A stretch of DNA of 64,000 nucleotides from Legionella sp. PATHC032. Its GTDB lineage: Bacteria > Pseudomonadota > Gammaproteobacteria > Legionellales > Legionellaceae. Made by a program: the position numbers and the translations under genes. The notes under the pieces were generated by a model that saw nothing but the letters and a program-made list of their open reading frames with translations, did not search any database and was not told the DNA's origin. Of the stretch, positions 50,112 through 58,892 are shown piece after piece. Location: the NCBI RefSeq assembly GCF_026191185.1, contig NZ_JAPHOV010000001.1, positions 1-64,000 of the forward strand, in the 5' to 3' direction. Position 1 is the stretch's first letter, and each line of letters starts with the position of its first letter.

Positions 50112-50813
50112 ATGAATAGATATTCCATATTTTTTTTAGTTTTTTGTACTTTATCACTGGAATCTCATGCCAGTTTGTATTCTGGAATTAATTTGGGAAT
50201 TAATGCTGTTAAGATAAATAAAGATCTGGTCTACCCGCTGGAAGATCCTGTGCCAACAACTTCTAGTTTCAATAGTTCTTATACTGATTTTCATGGACAA
50301 CTGATTGCAGGTTATGATTTTTCTCTTACTTCAAAAATATCTGCTGCAGTTGAAGCAAATATCGACCTGTTTACGGGTAAGGCAAAACATAGAATTACTG
50401 AATGGTATTTTAATGAGGATGTATATGCAGAAGAGCAATTAAAATCAGGATATTCATTATTTTTATTACCCACCTATCATTTAAATGATATGGTTCAATT
50501 TTTTATAGGCCCAGGCGTGTCATCAAGCCGATTTAATATTGCTTTTAGTAATACTGCTGGAAACGTAGGGGTCAGTGATAGTTTGAATGAATGGCTAACT
50601 GGGGTAAGTATTAAGGCGGGTTCAATAACGAAGCTGACTCGTAGTATAGACTTACTTTTAACTTATCAATTCACACAATATAACAGTGTTACTGGAGTTC
50701 AAATGGAACCTTTATCCGAAGATACGTTGAGAGGGCGCTATAAGCCGAACGTTAATATCGTGCTCCTGGGCTTTAAAGTACATCCTTCAGATGAACTCAC
50801 AAATGCCTCTTAA
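50112..50813 (+). CDS. Outer-membrane beta-barrel protein, OmpA-like
   Basis: A 233-residue precursor with a signal peptide ending SHA and eight-strand barrel-like alternation: YSGINLGINAVKI, FHGQLIAGYDFSLTSKISAAVEANIDL, FFIGPGVSSSRFNI, RSIDLLLTYQFTQYNSVTG and a final strand NVNIVLLGFKV. It begins 12 bases after the metalloprotease gene and may be co-transcribed. It resembles small porin/OmpA-family surface proteins; ligand unknown. Confidence 0.75.
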   Translation: MNRYSIFFLVFCTLSLESHASLYSGINLGINAVKINKDLVYPLEDPVPTTSSFNSSYTDFHGQLIAGYDFSLTSKISAAVEANIDLFTGKAKHRITEWYFNEDVYAEEQLKSGYSLFLLPTYHLNDMVQFFIGPGVSSSRFNIAFSNTAGNVGVSDSLNEWLTGVSIKAGSITKLTRSIDLLLTYQFTQYNSVTGVQMEPLSEDTLRGRYKPNVNIVLLGFKVHPSDELTNAS

Positions 50814-50830
50814 TCTCAGTTATGGATAAG

Positions 50831-50858
50831 ACCTCAATTGCTGATATTTGAGGTTTTC
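50831..50858. terminator. Bidirectional terminator
   Basis: ACCTCAA/TTGAGGT stem with a 10-base loop followed by TTTC, lying between the convergent barrel gene and the zinc-ribbon gene. Confidence 0.5.
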
Positions 50859-50886
50859 TATCCTTAACTGATTTTAATTTAAATAA

Positions 50887-51078
50887 TCAAACTGAGCACA
50901 CCATATCGTGACCGCAGCAAACAGGAGATTTGATTTGACCGCATCCATTGGGGCATTTTGCTACATGAACCTTGTTCCCATCATTTTTAACTAGAGTGCC
51001 ACTAACCAACAATGCGTCACACTTACTGCAGGTTAAATTTTTTACGCCCATACCACATTGATTGCATTTACATTCCAT
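50887..51078 (-). CDS. Small zinc-ribbon protein
   Basis: A 63-residue protein with ten cysteines, arranged as C3-C5-C8, C17-x2-C20, C42-x3-C46, C54-C55 and C61, plus His57 (CCGHD), typical of a compact metal-binding ribbon. It has no signal peptide. The gene lies between bestrophin and the barrel gene; no partner is obvious. Metal binding is a prediction from cysteine spacing. Confidence 0.75.
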   Translation of the reverse strand: MECKCNQCGMGVKNLTCSKCDALLVSGTLVKNDGNKVHVAKCPNGCGQIKSPVCCGHDMVCSV

Positions 51079-51154
51079 TGTAATGACTCCTCATTTAAGT
51101 AGAAATTTTTATTAAGCATAAACTATGTTCAATTAAATTGAATTCTAAGAATAC

Positions 51155-52024
51155 TCAAGGACGGTTTTCAAGTCCAGATTCTTCATTGGAGTTCTGTCCT
51201 AATAAGACTTCATTGACACTCTCTCTGATACTTTCTGTTATTGAACCAAGGTTTAAGTGATCTTCTGTTAAGCCAAATGGTTCTTCTAAATTTCGAGCAA
51301 TTCCCTCTATGGCGATGATTAAATAGGTAATAATAATGGTAGCAGGTATTGCCCAAACTCCAAGCGTATCGATTAGGCTGCAAGGTAAAAAAAGGATAAA
51401 AATAATGAATACATGCTTTACAAAAACCCGAAATGAAAGCGAGATAAATGTATTTTTAATGCGCTCGCAACCGCCGCAAATATCCATAAATTTGCTAAAT
51501 TCGTTATCCAATAACCATAGATTCAATCTTTTCGATGCTTTGGTCTTGTCAGAAAGCTCACGATACAGTTCTTGTGCAACATAAGACGGCACATGACTGG
51601 GAAGACTTGCCATTTTTAAAAAATTTTTAAAATCATCCCGAGTACTTTTTTGCCTCAAATGGATGGCCAATACTTCACAAAACGTATTGATGAGTCCAGA
51701 GAATTTTTTAGCCTCATCGATATTGGGTGATAACAATACCCTGATTTTTATTGCTAAATTACGACTGGCATTGACTAATTGACCCCACAGGGTTCTCGCT
51801 TCCCACCAACGTTCATAAGCCCGATTGCTTCTAAAAACCAAAAGCAAACCTAAAATGATACCAAATACACTTTGCGAATAGGATAGCCAGTTACTGGAAT
51901 GCAAGTTATCTTGCTCAAACCAAAAATAAATAATGGCGCTGTAAACACCAACCAAAACGCTAATTCCAAGTACTTTCTTTAGAGCATGAGTGAAATGTAC
52001 TTCTGAAAATAAATAGCTAATCAT
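51155..52024 (-). CDS. Bestrophin-like membrane protein
   Basis: A 289-residue protein of the bacterial bestrophin family (YneE/UPF0187). The signature SVFGIILGLLLVFRSNRAYERWWEARTLWG covers the second helix region; four membrane segments and the C-terminal EGIARNLEEPFGLTEDHLNL, a conserved family end, are visible. Prokaryotic members form pentameric ion channels, some sodium-selective. Physiological role here is unknown. Confidence 0.9.
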   Translation of the reverse strand: MISYLFSEVHFTHALKKVLGISVLVGVYSAIIYFWFEQDNLHSSNWLSYSQSVFGIILGLLLVFRSNRAYERWWEARTLWGQLVNASRNLAIKIRVLLSPNIDEAKKFSGLINTFCEVLAIHLRQKSTRDDFKNFLKMASLPSHVPSYVAQELYRELSDKTKASKRLNLWLLDNEFSKFMDICGGCERIKNTFISLSFRVFVKHVFIIFILFLPCSLIDTLGVWAIPATIIITYLIIAIEGIARNLEEPFGLTEDHLNLGSITESIRESVNEVLLGQNSNEESGLENRP

Positions 52025-52108
52025 GGCAGTCCATTTGATTGTTTTGTTTTTCCAGAATAATAGAAACCGATCTTTCTATAAAGGGCTTTGTCAAAAAAAC
52101 GCGAGAGC

Positions 52109-52150
52109 AAAATAAGTAATAACCAGAGAAGCCAGTTATTACTTATTTTT
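52109..52150. terminator. Bidirectional Rho-independent terminator
   Basis: A 15-bp perfect stem AAAATAAGTAATAAC/GTTATTACTTATTTT with an 11-base loop. It lies downstream of the His/Pro-rich gene on the minus strand. T-runs follow on both strands. Confidence 0.75.
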
Positions 52151-52201
52151 CAGTCTAAATTCTTAAAGAGTAATAGTCTGTTTGTTAACAGTTACCACCA
52201 T

Positions 52202-52438
52202 TTATGGGTGTTGATGAGTATTGGGTGCTGGTTGCTGGTGATAATGCTGATTCTGAGAAGCGTAATAGGGTGAGTGATGATGCGTTGTAAAAAAACTATT
52301 GGGGTGGTACATGGGCGGTTGGCTTGGAAAATAAGGTGGGTTTGGATTAACAACTACAGTTTGTTGTCCATTGCTGACTTGAACAGTAGCATTTGATGGG
52401 TGAGAGTGTGTTGCAGGGTGATGATGTACTCGTTTCAT
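52202..52438 (-). CDS. His/Pro-rich 78-residue orphan protein
   Basis: Thirteen histidines and thirteen prolines in 78 residues, with clusters VHHHP, THSHP, TTHHHSPYY and QHYHQQPAPNTHQHP. It has no signal peptide, membrane segment or known fold and is probably disordered and metal-binding. AAGGA upstream of the ATG is acceptable, and a strong terminator follows. By order this is lpg0045, listed by memory among Dot/Icm substrates; the sequence itself does not prove translocation. Confidence 0.65.
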   Translation of the reverse strand: MKRVHHHPATHSHPSNATVQVSNGQQTVVVNPNPPYFPSQPPMYHPNSFFTTHHHSPYYASQNQHYHQQPAPNTHQHP

Positions 52439-52764
52439 AGATTATTATCCTTATAAAAATACAACCGCATTACATACATAAAACTGACGCTATTCAGGCT
52501 ATTTAAAAATAACCTGAGTGCAAGATTGTAATGTAGATAGTTAAACAAGTACAGATAGTATTAAAAATTTACTGTTCTTGCTCGCTTGGCTTTCTTTTCC
52601 CCAATATTATTGGCTTTTTGTGCTATAATTATCCACATGTAGTGGGATGCACAAACACACTATTCTAGTCAAGATAATTAACATAACTTAATAAGCTAAG
52701 GAATAAGCACCAAGGGGATGGCTTGTTTTTCTTTGTGTTTAACCAGATTTATTAAGGTTTTGTT
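52439..52764. other. Divergent spacer with DnaA-box sequence
   Basis: A 326-base spacer between the His/Pro-rich gene and the sterol-desaturase-like gene. It contains TATAAT at 52624-52629 directly followed by TTATCCACA at 52629-52637. No gene was seen. Confidence 0.55.
52629..52637 (+). promoter_or_regulatory. DnaA-box-like TTATCCACA
   Basis: Perfect match to the high-affinity DnaA box, overlapping a TATAAT hexamer upstream of the sterol-desaturase-like gene. One 9-base match in 64 kb is close to chance expectation, so regulation by DnaA is only a possibility. Confidence 0.3.
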
Positions 52765-53628
52765 ATGGATTCTTTAGATTTAGATTTTTATGCCATTACC
52801 AGAGCTTTTTTATTTTTTACACTTGTTGGTTTGATGGTACTTCTTGAATATTTCTTTAGTTATCATCATTTAGGCAAAGCAGGAATTCGAAAGCGTAGAA
52901 TCAGTAATTGGTGTCTGGGAGTGGTTAATATTATAGTTGCTTTTCCTCTTAGCACTTTAACTGTGGCGGCCTGTTGTGAATATTATCAAATAGGATTATT
53001 TAATGTGCTGAAGATGCCCTTTTGGCTTGCCTTTATTTTATGGTTCATAATGTATGATTTGTTCGTGTACTTATTTCATCGCCTAAGTCATGCTACTTCC
53101 TTATGGTATTTTCATAAAATACATCATTCCGACAAATCGCTTAACGTAACAACAAGTTTTAGATTTCATCCCTTTGAATATGTTTTATTCAATGTTTTAA
53201 AAATAGTTTTGATTATGTTGTTAGGTCCTTATTTCTTTGTCTTACTAATCTCCGATTTTATTCAAGCGGTTCTAGTATTCTGGGGACACAGCAACATTGG
53301 TCTGAATATTAAACTTGAGCGAGCACTATCTCGAATAATTATTACTCCGAGATATCATGTGTTGCATCATACTCAAGATGAATGCAGAAGAAATTATACT
53401 TCAGGATTAACGTTATGGGACTATTTATTTCATACTCATGCAGAGCCTCTTTGGAATAAAGATGATACCAATAAATTAACTCTCGGAATCCGAACAAAAA
53501 CAAATTGGACTGAATTAAATATAAATAAATTAATCCATTTTTTTGGCAAGCTACAATTTGTCTATTTCAAATTTCCGCTAATTACGATAGTAGTTGCAAT
53601 AACTTTTGGAATGGTTGAGTTTTATTAG
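52765..53628 (+). CDS. Sterol desaturase / fatty acid hydroxylase family
   Basis: A 287-residue membrane protein with four to five hydrophobic segments and the di-iron histidine boxes HRLSH, HKIHH and HVLHH (the third in HVLHHTQDECRRNYTSG), the hallmark of the superfamily. Substrates in bacteria range from lipids to carotenoids, so the reaction is unassigned. By order it is lpg0046, which has been listed as a translocated candidate; its multi-span membrane topology makes that unusual. Confidence 0.88.
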   Translation: MDSLDLDFYAITRAFLFFTLVGLMVLLEYFFSYHHLGKAGIRKRRISNWCLGVVNIIVAFPLSTLTVAACCEYYQIGLFNVLKMPFWLAFILWFIMYDLFVYLFHRLSHATSLWYFHKIHHSDKSLNVTTSFRFHPFEYVLFNVLKIVLIMLLGPYFFVLLISDFIQAVLVFWGHSNIGLNIKLERALSRIIITPRYHVLHHTQDECRRNYTSGLTLWDYLFHTHAEPLWNKDDTNKLTLGIRTKTNWTELNINKLIHFFGKLQFVYFKFPLITIVVAITFGMVEFY

Positions 53629-53642
53629 TTGCTTTAGCATGT

Positions 53643-53674
53643 GGGCTTTAGTTAAAAATATAGCCGGTTTTTTT
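53643..53674 (+). terminator. Possible terminator after sterol-desaturase-like gene
   Basis: A short GGCT/AGCC stem followed by GG and a run of eight T residues just beyond the stop. The stem is weak. Confidence 0.35.
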
Positions 53675-53765
53675 TAAAGACTTATTTCCGGGAGTCATAA
53701 CTTATGGTTCCCTGAATATAGATTCTTATCAAATCCCGGCATCTTCTAATCATGTCAAAAGAAGT

Positions 53766-53975
53766 TTATTTCCCATGCTGAAAGGAAGTAGCAGGTTGAT
53801 GTTGTTTGGGTGTCTCTTCACCATGGCAAAGTCTATAAAAAAAACAATAAAGATTATAATAGGGTGAGGCGCCAGGAATAAAGTCGGGGGCATTGTCTCT
53901 TTTTTTTCCCTTTTGTTTTTGTTCTAAATCCGGCTCGTTAGTCTCTTTTTTCCGCATGTTGTTAGTTGGCTTCAT
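53766..53975 (-). CDS. Possible 69-residue charged orphan protein
   Basis: A basic, Lys/Glu-rich N-terminal half (MKPTNNMRKKETNEPDLEQK) is followed by an aromatic patch SPYYNLYCFFYRLC and a tail HQPATSFQHGK. AAGGATAAG lies before the ATG, like the leader of the His/Pro-rich gene. No family recognised. Coding status is uncertain because it is short. Confidence 0.45.
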   Translation of the reverse strand: MKPTNNMRKKETNEPDLEQKQKGKKRDNAPDFIPGASPYYNLYCFFYRLCHGEETPKQHQPATSFQHGK

Positions 53976-54182
53976 AAATCTTATCCTTGATTAAGAAAAT
54001 AAATTGAATTTTTAGTCTCGCTCAAACCAAGAAAGACAATTCCTGGTTTGTTTATAAATAAACGGTTTTATTGCTCATGGCTTGGTGATTCTAGCTCAGA
54101 TAGGTGATCAATTGTAGTAGTTGTTCCAGATGTGTTATGTTTATCTGACTAATAGGAATTGAGGTGCCAGAACAAGGAATAG

Positions 54183-54584
54183 ATGATGAACTGTTTTCCT
54201 TTCTTTGCCAAAAAAAATAAAAAAAATAACGAAGAAAAAGCAGGAGGAACATTAAGCGTGCTTCCTGTAAGTACTTCTACAAATAAAACAGCGGTAAGGG
54301 AAATTTGTTTCACAGATATATTTTGTGACACTCATCCTTTTGTTTGGTATTACTATCCGGAACATAACCTAGCCATTTGGACTTCAAAACTTGCGGGAAC
54401 AACCCAAAAATACCCGGCGGATTACTTGCTTGAACAACTTGCAAAGATTCCTGGGGTTACCATCAATCAGGGTGATGCAGCCATCAAGGATGTTAGTGCT
54501 TTTCTGCAGAGTCATCAAATGATTCCTATTAGAACTTGCGAGAGCTGGCAATACATCAAGTCCTCGTCTTTCTCAATGAGCTAA
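54183..54584 (+). CDS. Orphan 133-residue protein
   Basis: Begins MMNCFPFFAKKNKKNNEEK, a cysteine in an aromatic patch followed by a basic stretch, then a compact domain (TDIFCDTHPFVWYYYPEHNLAIWTS, PADYLLEQLAKIPGV) and a Ser-rich tail KSSSFSMS. AAGGA precedes the ATG. No family recognised. The N-terminal Cys/Phe plus basic region could be a lipidation or membrane-targeting signal, which is speculative. Confidence 0.55.
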   Translation: MMNCFPFFAKKNKKNNEEKAGGTLSVLPVSTSTNKTAVREICFTDIFCDTHPFVWYYYPEHNLAIWTSKLAGTTQKYPADYLLEQLAKIPGVTINQGDAAIKDVSAFLQSHQMIPIRTCESWQYIKSSSFSMS

Positions 54585-54724
54585 TAAACAAGAGAAGAGA
54601 TGGAATGCAAGCTCAGGTTTGCAAATAGTGTGTTAGGGTAATTCAGATGACTTCTCTCATGTCATTGATTGGATAGAGAGACACTTAATGAAACATTAGA
54701 AAGTTATCAGTATAATAATATACA

Positions 54725-55417
54725 ATGAGCTCATTTAACTTCCTAAATGAGCAAGGCATGAAACCCACTGATGAAAAACACTGGTCTAAAATCGAGTATC
54801 TACATCAAAGCGTAAAAAATCCAAACATTCATATCAAGGGTAAACACAGCTATTATAGCGATGCCTGGACTGGAAGTTTTGAAGAAACCGTCGTTCGATA
54901 TCTTTATGGAGATGAATACAGTTTAAAAACCTGGCAACCACAATGGCAGATTGATCAATTATATATCGGTGATTATGTCTGTATTGCTGCTGAAGCGATA
55001 ATCCTGTTGGGTGGAAACCATAATCATCGGGCGGACTGGTTTTGTTTGTATCCATTTGCAGACAAATATGTAGATGCTTATCAGGGCAAAGGCGATAGTA
55101 TTATTGATGATGGTGTCTGGATTGGGATGCGTGCTGTTATTATGCCTGGTGTTACTATTGGCGAAGGAGCTATAGTGGCGGCAAACAGTATTGTAACCAA
55201 AAATGTGGAACCCTATAGCATTGTCGCTGGAAATCCTGCGAAACTAGTTAAAAAAAGATTTGAAGAGAATGTGATTGAACGAATTCTGGCCTTAGGTATT
55301 TATTCCTGGAGTGAAGCTAAATTTAACTTATTAAAAAACTATATTTGCGGCAATAACATAGATCAATTAGAGCAGGCTAGCAGGAGCTATGATCAAAACC
55401 TTACAATAGAAAGCTAA
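54725..55417 (+). CDS. Hexapeptide-repeat O-acetyltransferase (CatB/Vat-like)
   Basis: A 230-residue left-handed beta-helix acetyltransferase. Features are the hexapeptide pattern around YIGDYVCIAAEAIILLGG, the histidine in GGNHNHRADW that matches the catalytic His of xenobiotic acetyltransferases, and GVWIGMRAVIMPGVTIGEGA. It could acetylate antibiotics (chloramphenicol, streptogramins) or another alcohol. The next gene, a GNAT, starts on its stop codon. Confidence 0.85.
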   Translation: MSSFNFLNEQGMKPTDEKHWSKIEYLHQSVKNPNIHIKGKHSYYSDAWTGSFEETVVRYLYGDEYSLKTWQPQWQIDQLYIGDYVCIAAEAIILLGGNHNHRADWFCLYPFADKYVDAYQGKGDSIIDDGVWIGMRAVIMPGVTIGEGAIVAANSIVTKNVEPYSIVAGNPAKLVKKRFEENVIERILALGIYSWSEAKFNLLKNYICGNNIDQLEQASRSYDQNLTIES

Positions 55418-56295
55418 TGATAAATATTAGGCAATTAAGATTAGGTGACGAAACCACCTTGGAAACTTTTTTAAAGTCTCACTCTGATGAGAGCATGTTT
55501 TTACGAAGCAATCTTTATCATTCCGGTTTGTCTTATCATGATAAACCTTTTCATGGGGATTATTTTGCTTCATTTGATGGCATCAAAAAAATTACCGGCG
55601 TATTAGCCCATTATTGGAATGGCAATGTCATTGTGCAGTGTCCTGATTTCAATGTTTTAACAGCACTAGTGGAGACTTTTCAAAAAACTGCTACCAGAGA
55701 AATTGCAGGTATTCTGGGTGAAGAGCAGCAAGCCGACATGGTTATAAAACAACTCCAACTGGAGCACATAGATTATTCGGTGAATTATCCGGATGGGTTG
55801 TATGCGCTTAATTTACAGAATCTGGCAATGCCAGGTAATACGGACAGATACCAACTGAAAGAGGCTAAACACTGTGATAAACGTATATTGTATGAGTGGT
55901 TTAGAGCTTATCAAATCGAAGCATTAGGTGCTGAAGATGACAGTTCAACTTTAAAAGATCGAGTAAAGAGTGAAGTTAAAAGTACTCTCGAAGGCAATGA
56001 TCGTTGGATTTTAGAGGAGGATGGCAATCCCGTCTCGTTATGTGGTTTTAACGCAAGACTATCGGATACTGTCCAAATTGGACCAGTATGGACACCAGTT
56101 AAGTTGCGGGGGCGAGGGTATGCTCGAACAGTCGTTGCGCTTAGTCTTGATGCAGCCCAAAAAAATGGGGTGAGTCGAGCCGTATTATTTACTAATAATC
56201 AAGCCGCCGTGCGAGCTTACCAGGCAATTGGTTTTAATAAAGTAGGCAATTATCGATTGGCCATATTAAAAAAGCCAATATTCTTAATGCGTTAA
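55417..56295 (+). CDS. GNAT-family N-acetyltransferase
   Basis: A 292-residue protein whose C-terminal half is a GNAT fold; the acetyl-CoA loop is VKLRGRGYARTVV with VGPVWT preceding it. The N-terminal half is a diverged GNAT-like or substrate domain, as in FR47-like proteins. Its ATG overlaps the stop of the O-acetyltransferase gene (TAATG), so the two enzymes are co-translated. An APC permease follows after 47 bases; joint handling of a transported amine or antibiotic is possible. Confidence 0.82.
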   Translation: MINIRQLRLGDETTLETFLKSHSDESMFLRSNLYHSGLSYHDKPFHGDYFASFDGIKKITGVLAHYWNGNVIVQCPDFNVLTALVETFQKTATREIAGILGEEQQADMVIKQLQLEHIDYSVNYPDGLYALNLQNLAMPGNTDRYQLKEAKHCDKRILYEWFRAYQIEALGAEDDSSTLKDRVKSEVKSTLEGNDRWILEEDGNPVSLCGFNARLSDTVQIGPVWTPVKLRGRGYARTVVALSLDAAQKNGVSRAVLFTNNQAAVRAYQAIGFNKVGNYRLAILKKPIFLMR

Positions 56296-56342
56296 TGAGG
56301 AATACCGTTTAAACAGAAAAGGTATTTTAGGAAATAAAAAAG

Positions 56343-57638
56343 ATGGATATGGATATCAAGCATAAGACTTTGAAACGAGAGCTCACCTTATTCGGCGCCA
56401 CAATGATGGGGCTTGGCTCTATTGTTGGCACGGGTGTTTTTGTCAGCATCGGAATTGCAGCGGGTGTCACAGGACCGTCCGTCATTCTTGCTATTGCTTT
56501 GGCTGCCCTTGTTGCTACCTGTAATGCGTTCTCTAGCGCTCAACTTGCTGCAAATCATGCAGTTAGTGGAGGCACTTATGAATATGGATATCGTTATTTA
56601 CATCCCGCTTTTGGTTTTACTGCCGGTTGGATGTTTTTATGCGCGAAGAGTGCTTCCGCTGCAACGGCAGCACTTGGGTTTGCAGGTTATTTTATTCACC
56701 TCTCAGGTTTAGAGACGGCGCCTGTCATACCTGTCGCTTTAGCGGTGTCTATCATGCTAATACTTTTAGTCTTAAGTGGACTCAGAAGAACAAATACAGT
56801 GAATATTATTATTGTAATGATTACATTAATAACCTTAACTGTTTTTATAATAGGGGGGGCGCCTGATTTCCTGCAATCGGGAACTGCCAATCTGAAGCCC
56901 TTCTTTCCGGTATCAAACCAGGAAGGATTAAGTCATTTTTTTTATGCTACCGCTTTAATGTTTGTGGCTTATACTGGTTATGGGAGAATTGCAACATTAG
57001 CGGAAGAGGTTAAAAACCCAAGGAAATTTATTCCTGCAGCTATTATTATCACTTTGATTGTTAGCGCCATACTTTATATCCTGGTGAGTCTTGTTGCCAT
57101 TGGTGCTGTTGGGGTTGAAAAGCTGGCCCAAGTGACTGAAACAAACGCAACCCCTTTGGAGAGCGCAGCACGGGCCATTGGTATCCCCGGATTGAATGTC
57201 CTGGTCTCCATTGGGGCATGCACGGCCATGTTAGGAGTATTAATCAATTTAATACTTGGGTTATCTCGCGTGACTTTGGCTATGGGTAGAAAAGGAGATT
57301 TACCGAAAATTTTTTGTCATGTATCAGAAATAAGACATGTTCCTGTTTCTGCTGTCCTTGGAGTTGGAGTTGTAATTATTGCTCTGGTATTAACTGGTAG
57401 TGTTGAAACAACATGGACATTCAGTGCGTTTACAGTTTTAATCTATTACGCAATTACCAACCTTGCTGCCTTGCGTCTGCCCAAAGAGGTGCAATTGTAT
57501 TCACCCCTGTTCGCTATCGGAGGGTTATTGTCCTGTCTTTTCCTAGCGTTTTGGGTTCCGATTGGGGTATGGATAACGGGGGTCAGTTTACTTGTCCTGG
57601 GACTTATTTGGAAAGTGACTGCCAATCGATTTTTATAA
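56343..57638 (+). CDS. APC-family amino acid permease
   Basis: A 431-residue transporter with 12 hydrophobic segments, first-helix motif GLGSIVGTGVFVSIGIAAG and helix-6 ALMFVAYTGYGRIATLAEEVKNPRKFIP. It differs from the permease at 31331. Shared direction and short spacing suggest transcription with the two acetyltransferases. A strong hairpin with a T-run follows. Substrate unknown. Confidence 0.88.
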   Translation: MDMDIKHKTLKRELTLFGATMMGLGSIVGTGVFVSIGIAAGVTGPSVILAIALAALVATCNAFSSAQLAANHAVSGGTYEYGYRYLHPAFGFTAGWMFLCAKSASAATAALGFAGYFIHLSGLETAPVIPVALAVSIMLILLVLSGLRRTNTVNIIIVMITLITLTVFIIGGAPDFLQSGTANLKPFFPVSNQEGLSHFFYATALMFVAYTGYGRIATLAEEVKNPRKFIPAAIIITLIVSAILYILVSLVAIGAVGVEKLAQVTETNATPLESAARAIGIPGLNVLVSIGACTAMLGVLINLILGLSRVTLAMGRKGDLPKIFCHVSEIRHVPVSAVLGVGVVIIALVLTGSVETTWTFSAFTVLIYYAITNLAALRLPKEVQLYSPLFAIGGLLSCLFLAFWVPIGVWITGVSLLVLGLIWKVTANRFL

Positions 57639-57750
57639 AGGCAAGGAAAAAGGAACTGCCATGATCGATTAAATTATGGTTTTATAGTGTATTTGATAAT
57701 GGTCTTTTTGTTCGATTGAAAGTATGGCTGAGGTATTTATTAAGTTTGGA

Positions 57751-57783
57751 CAATGCTGGATTAAAATAATCCAACATTGTTTT
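57751..57783 (+). terminator. Terminator after permease
   Basis: CAATGCTGGATTA/TAATCCAACATTG pair with one mismatch across a 3-base loop and are followed by TTTT on the plus strand. It also lies just beyond the stop of the entericidin-like gene on the other strand. Confidence 0.7.
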
Positions 57784-57787
57784 CGCC

Positions 57788-57940
57788 CTATTGCATGGTT
57801 CTTGATATTGCTTTTCCGGTTGCTTTAATATCTTGTTTAGCGCCTGTTACAGTCCCTTTAACAGTATGGCATGCTGCTAATAGAGCAATGCTTACACTGA
57901 GAGCTCCTAACTTGATTAAATTCCTTTTTAAATTAAACAT
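57788..57940 (-). CDS. Entericidin A/B-like small lipoprotein
   Basis: A 50-residue gene easily missed for its length. An ideal AGGAGG stands six bases before the ATG. The protein has a basic start MFNLKRNLIK, a hydrophobic signal, lipobox LAAC with Cys24, and mature HTVKGTVTGAKQDIKATGKA, the pattern of the entericidin family (cationic lipoproteins linked to stress and lysis control). Function in Legionella is unknown; family identity is strong. Confidence 0.85.
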   Translation of the reverse strand: MFNLKRNLIKLGALSVSIALLAACHTVKGTVTGAKQDIKATGKAISRTMQ

Positions 57941-58196
57941 AACTCCTCCTTTATGCTTATGATTCACTTGAATTTTAAACGCCCGTCCTTTTTCTTACCG
58001 CTGCATGCCTCAACTTGTCCAAGACATGCAGGCCGTTTAACGAGTGATTTAAAATCAAATAACTACATTTATATTTTTGCTTAATTTTCATAAAAAGAAT
58101 GCTTTACATAAAGAATAGAAGAGTATTCTTAATTTTCAAGATAAAATTTCTATCAAATGACATAGTCAGGTCCTCATAGTAAAATCGCTGGCAAAA

Positions 58197-58679
58197 TTAT
58201 TTGTAGGTAATAAAACTGATACGTCCTGTTCTCTCCAAACGCGCCTCTTTCACCTTTGTCAAATCGCTTTCGTTTAATTTCTCCCTGCAGACTTGCCTCA
58301 GATCTTCTTCAGTCACTTGATGTCTTTTCAAAGCACTCCAAATGAGCTGGCCATCTTGTATTAATAGAACGGACTTTCCTTTAACCAGTTTTCCAAAGCT
58401 GTGCGAGTAAAAGGAGGAAATAGCAAAGACCCAATGCAAAAAAATAAGTAAACTGCTTCCAGCCATTGCAGATAATAATGTGGAGTTGCCGTTAATCGCA
58501 CGGCTTAATACGGCACCAATGACAAAGACAAAAATATAATCAAATGCTGTTTCTAGGTTGTATCGGGTATTGCCAACACGGATGATAAAAATGGCAAAAA
58601 CATAGATAATAAAAGTTCTTATAAAAAGATATAAAAGGTCTGGATCGGAATTAATCTTATAGAGGTAGTCAAGCCACAT
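58197..58679 (-). CDS. DUF421/YetF-like membrane protein
   Basis: A 160-residue protein with three membrane segments in the first 80 residues (FIIYVFAIFIIRVGNTRY, FVIGAVLSRAINGN, LLIFLHWVFAISSF) and a cytoplasmic domain containing GKSVLLIQDGQLIWSALKRHQVTEEDL, as in YetF family proteins. The C-terminal region is shorter than in typical members. Role unknown. It stands alone on its strand. Confidence 0.85.
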   Translation of the reverse strand: MWLDYLYKINSDPDLLYLFIRTFIIYVFAIFIIRVGNTRYNLETAFDYIFVFVIGAVLSRAINGNSTLLSAMAGSSLLIFLHWVFAISSFYSHSFGKLVKGKSVLLIQDGQLIWSALKRHQVTEEDLRQVCREKLNESDLTKVKEARLERTGRISFITYK

Positions 58680-58892
58680 ATCTGTTTCAACAAATCATTT
58701 ATCCCAAAACTATAAATAGAATTGCTTTTCTTTTGCAATAATTTTATCAAGTTTTAAATGGATTGCTTTTGAATGCGTGTCTGGATAGAAAGTTAATCGA
58801 TTGCTTATAAACATCAATATCAGGCAGGTAATCCTCTATCCAGGCATATAAAACCTTATTTTCTCAAATTAGTTCTGGTAATTAATTGATAT

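Noticed and set aside
49478..50128. Long minus-strand frame opposite the M12B protease gene
   Set aside because: Antisense to a well-supported gene with signal peptide, zinc motif and beta domains; its translation has no recognisable features.
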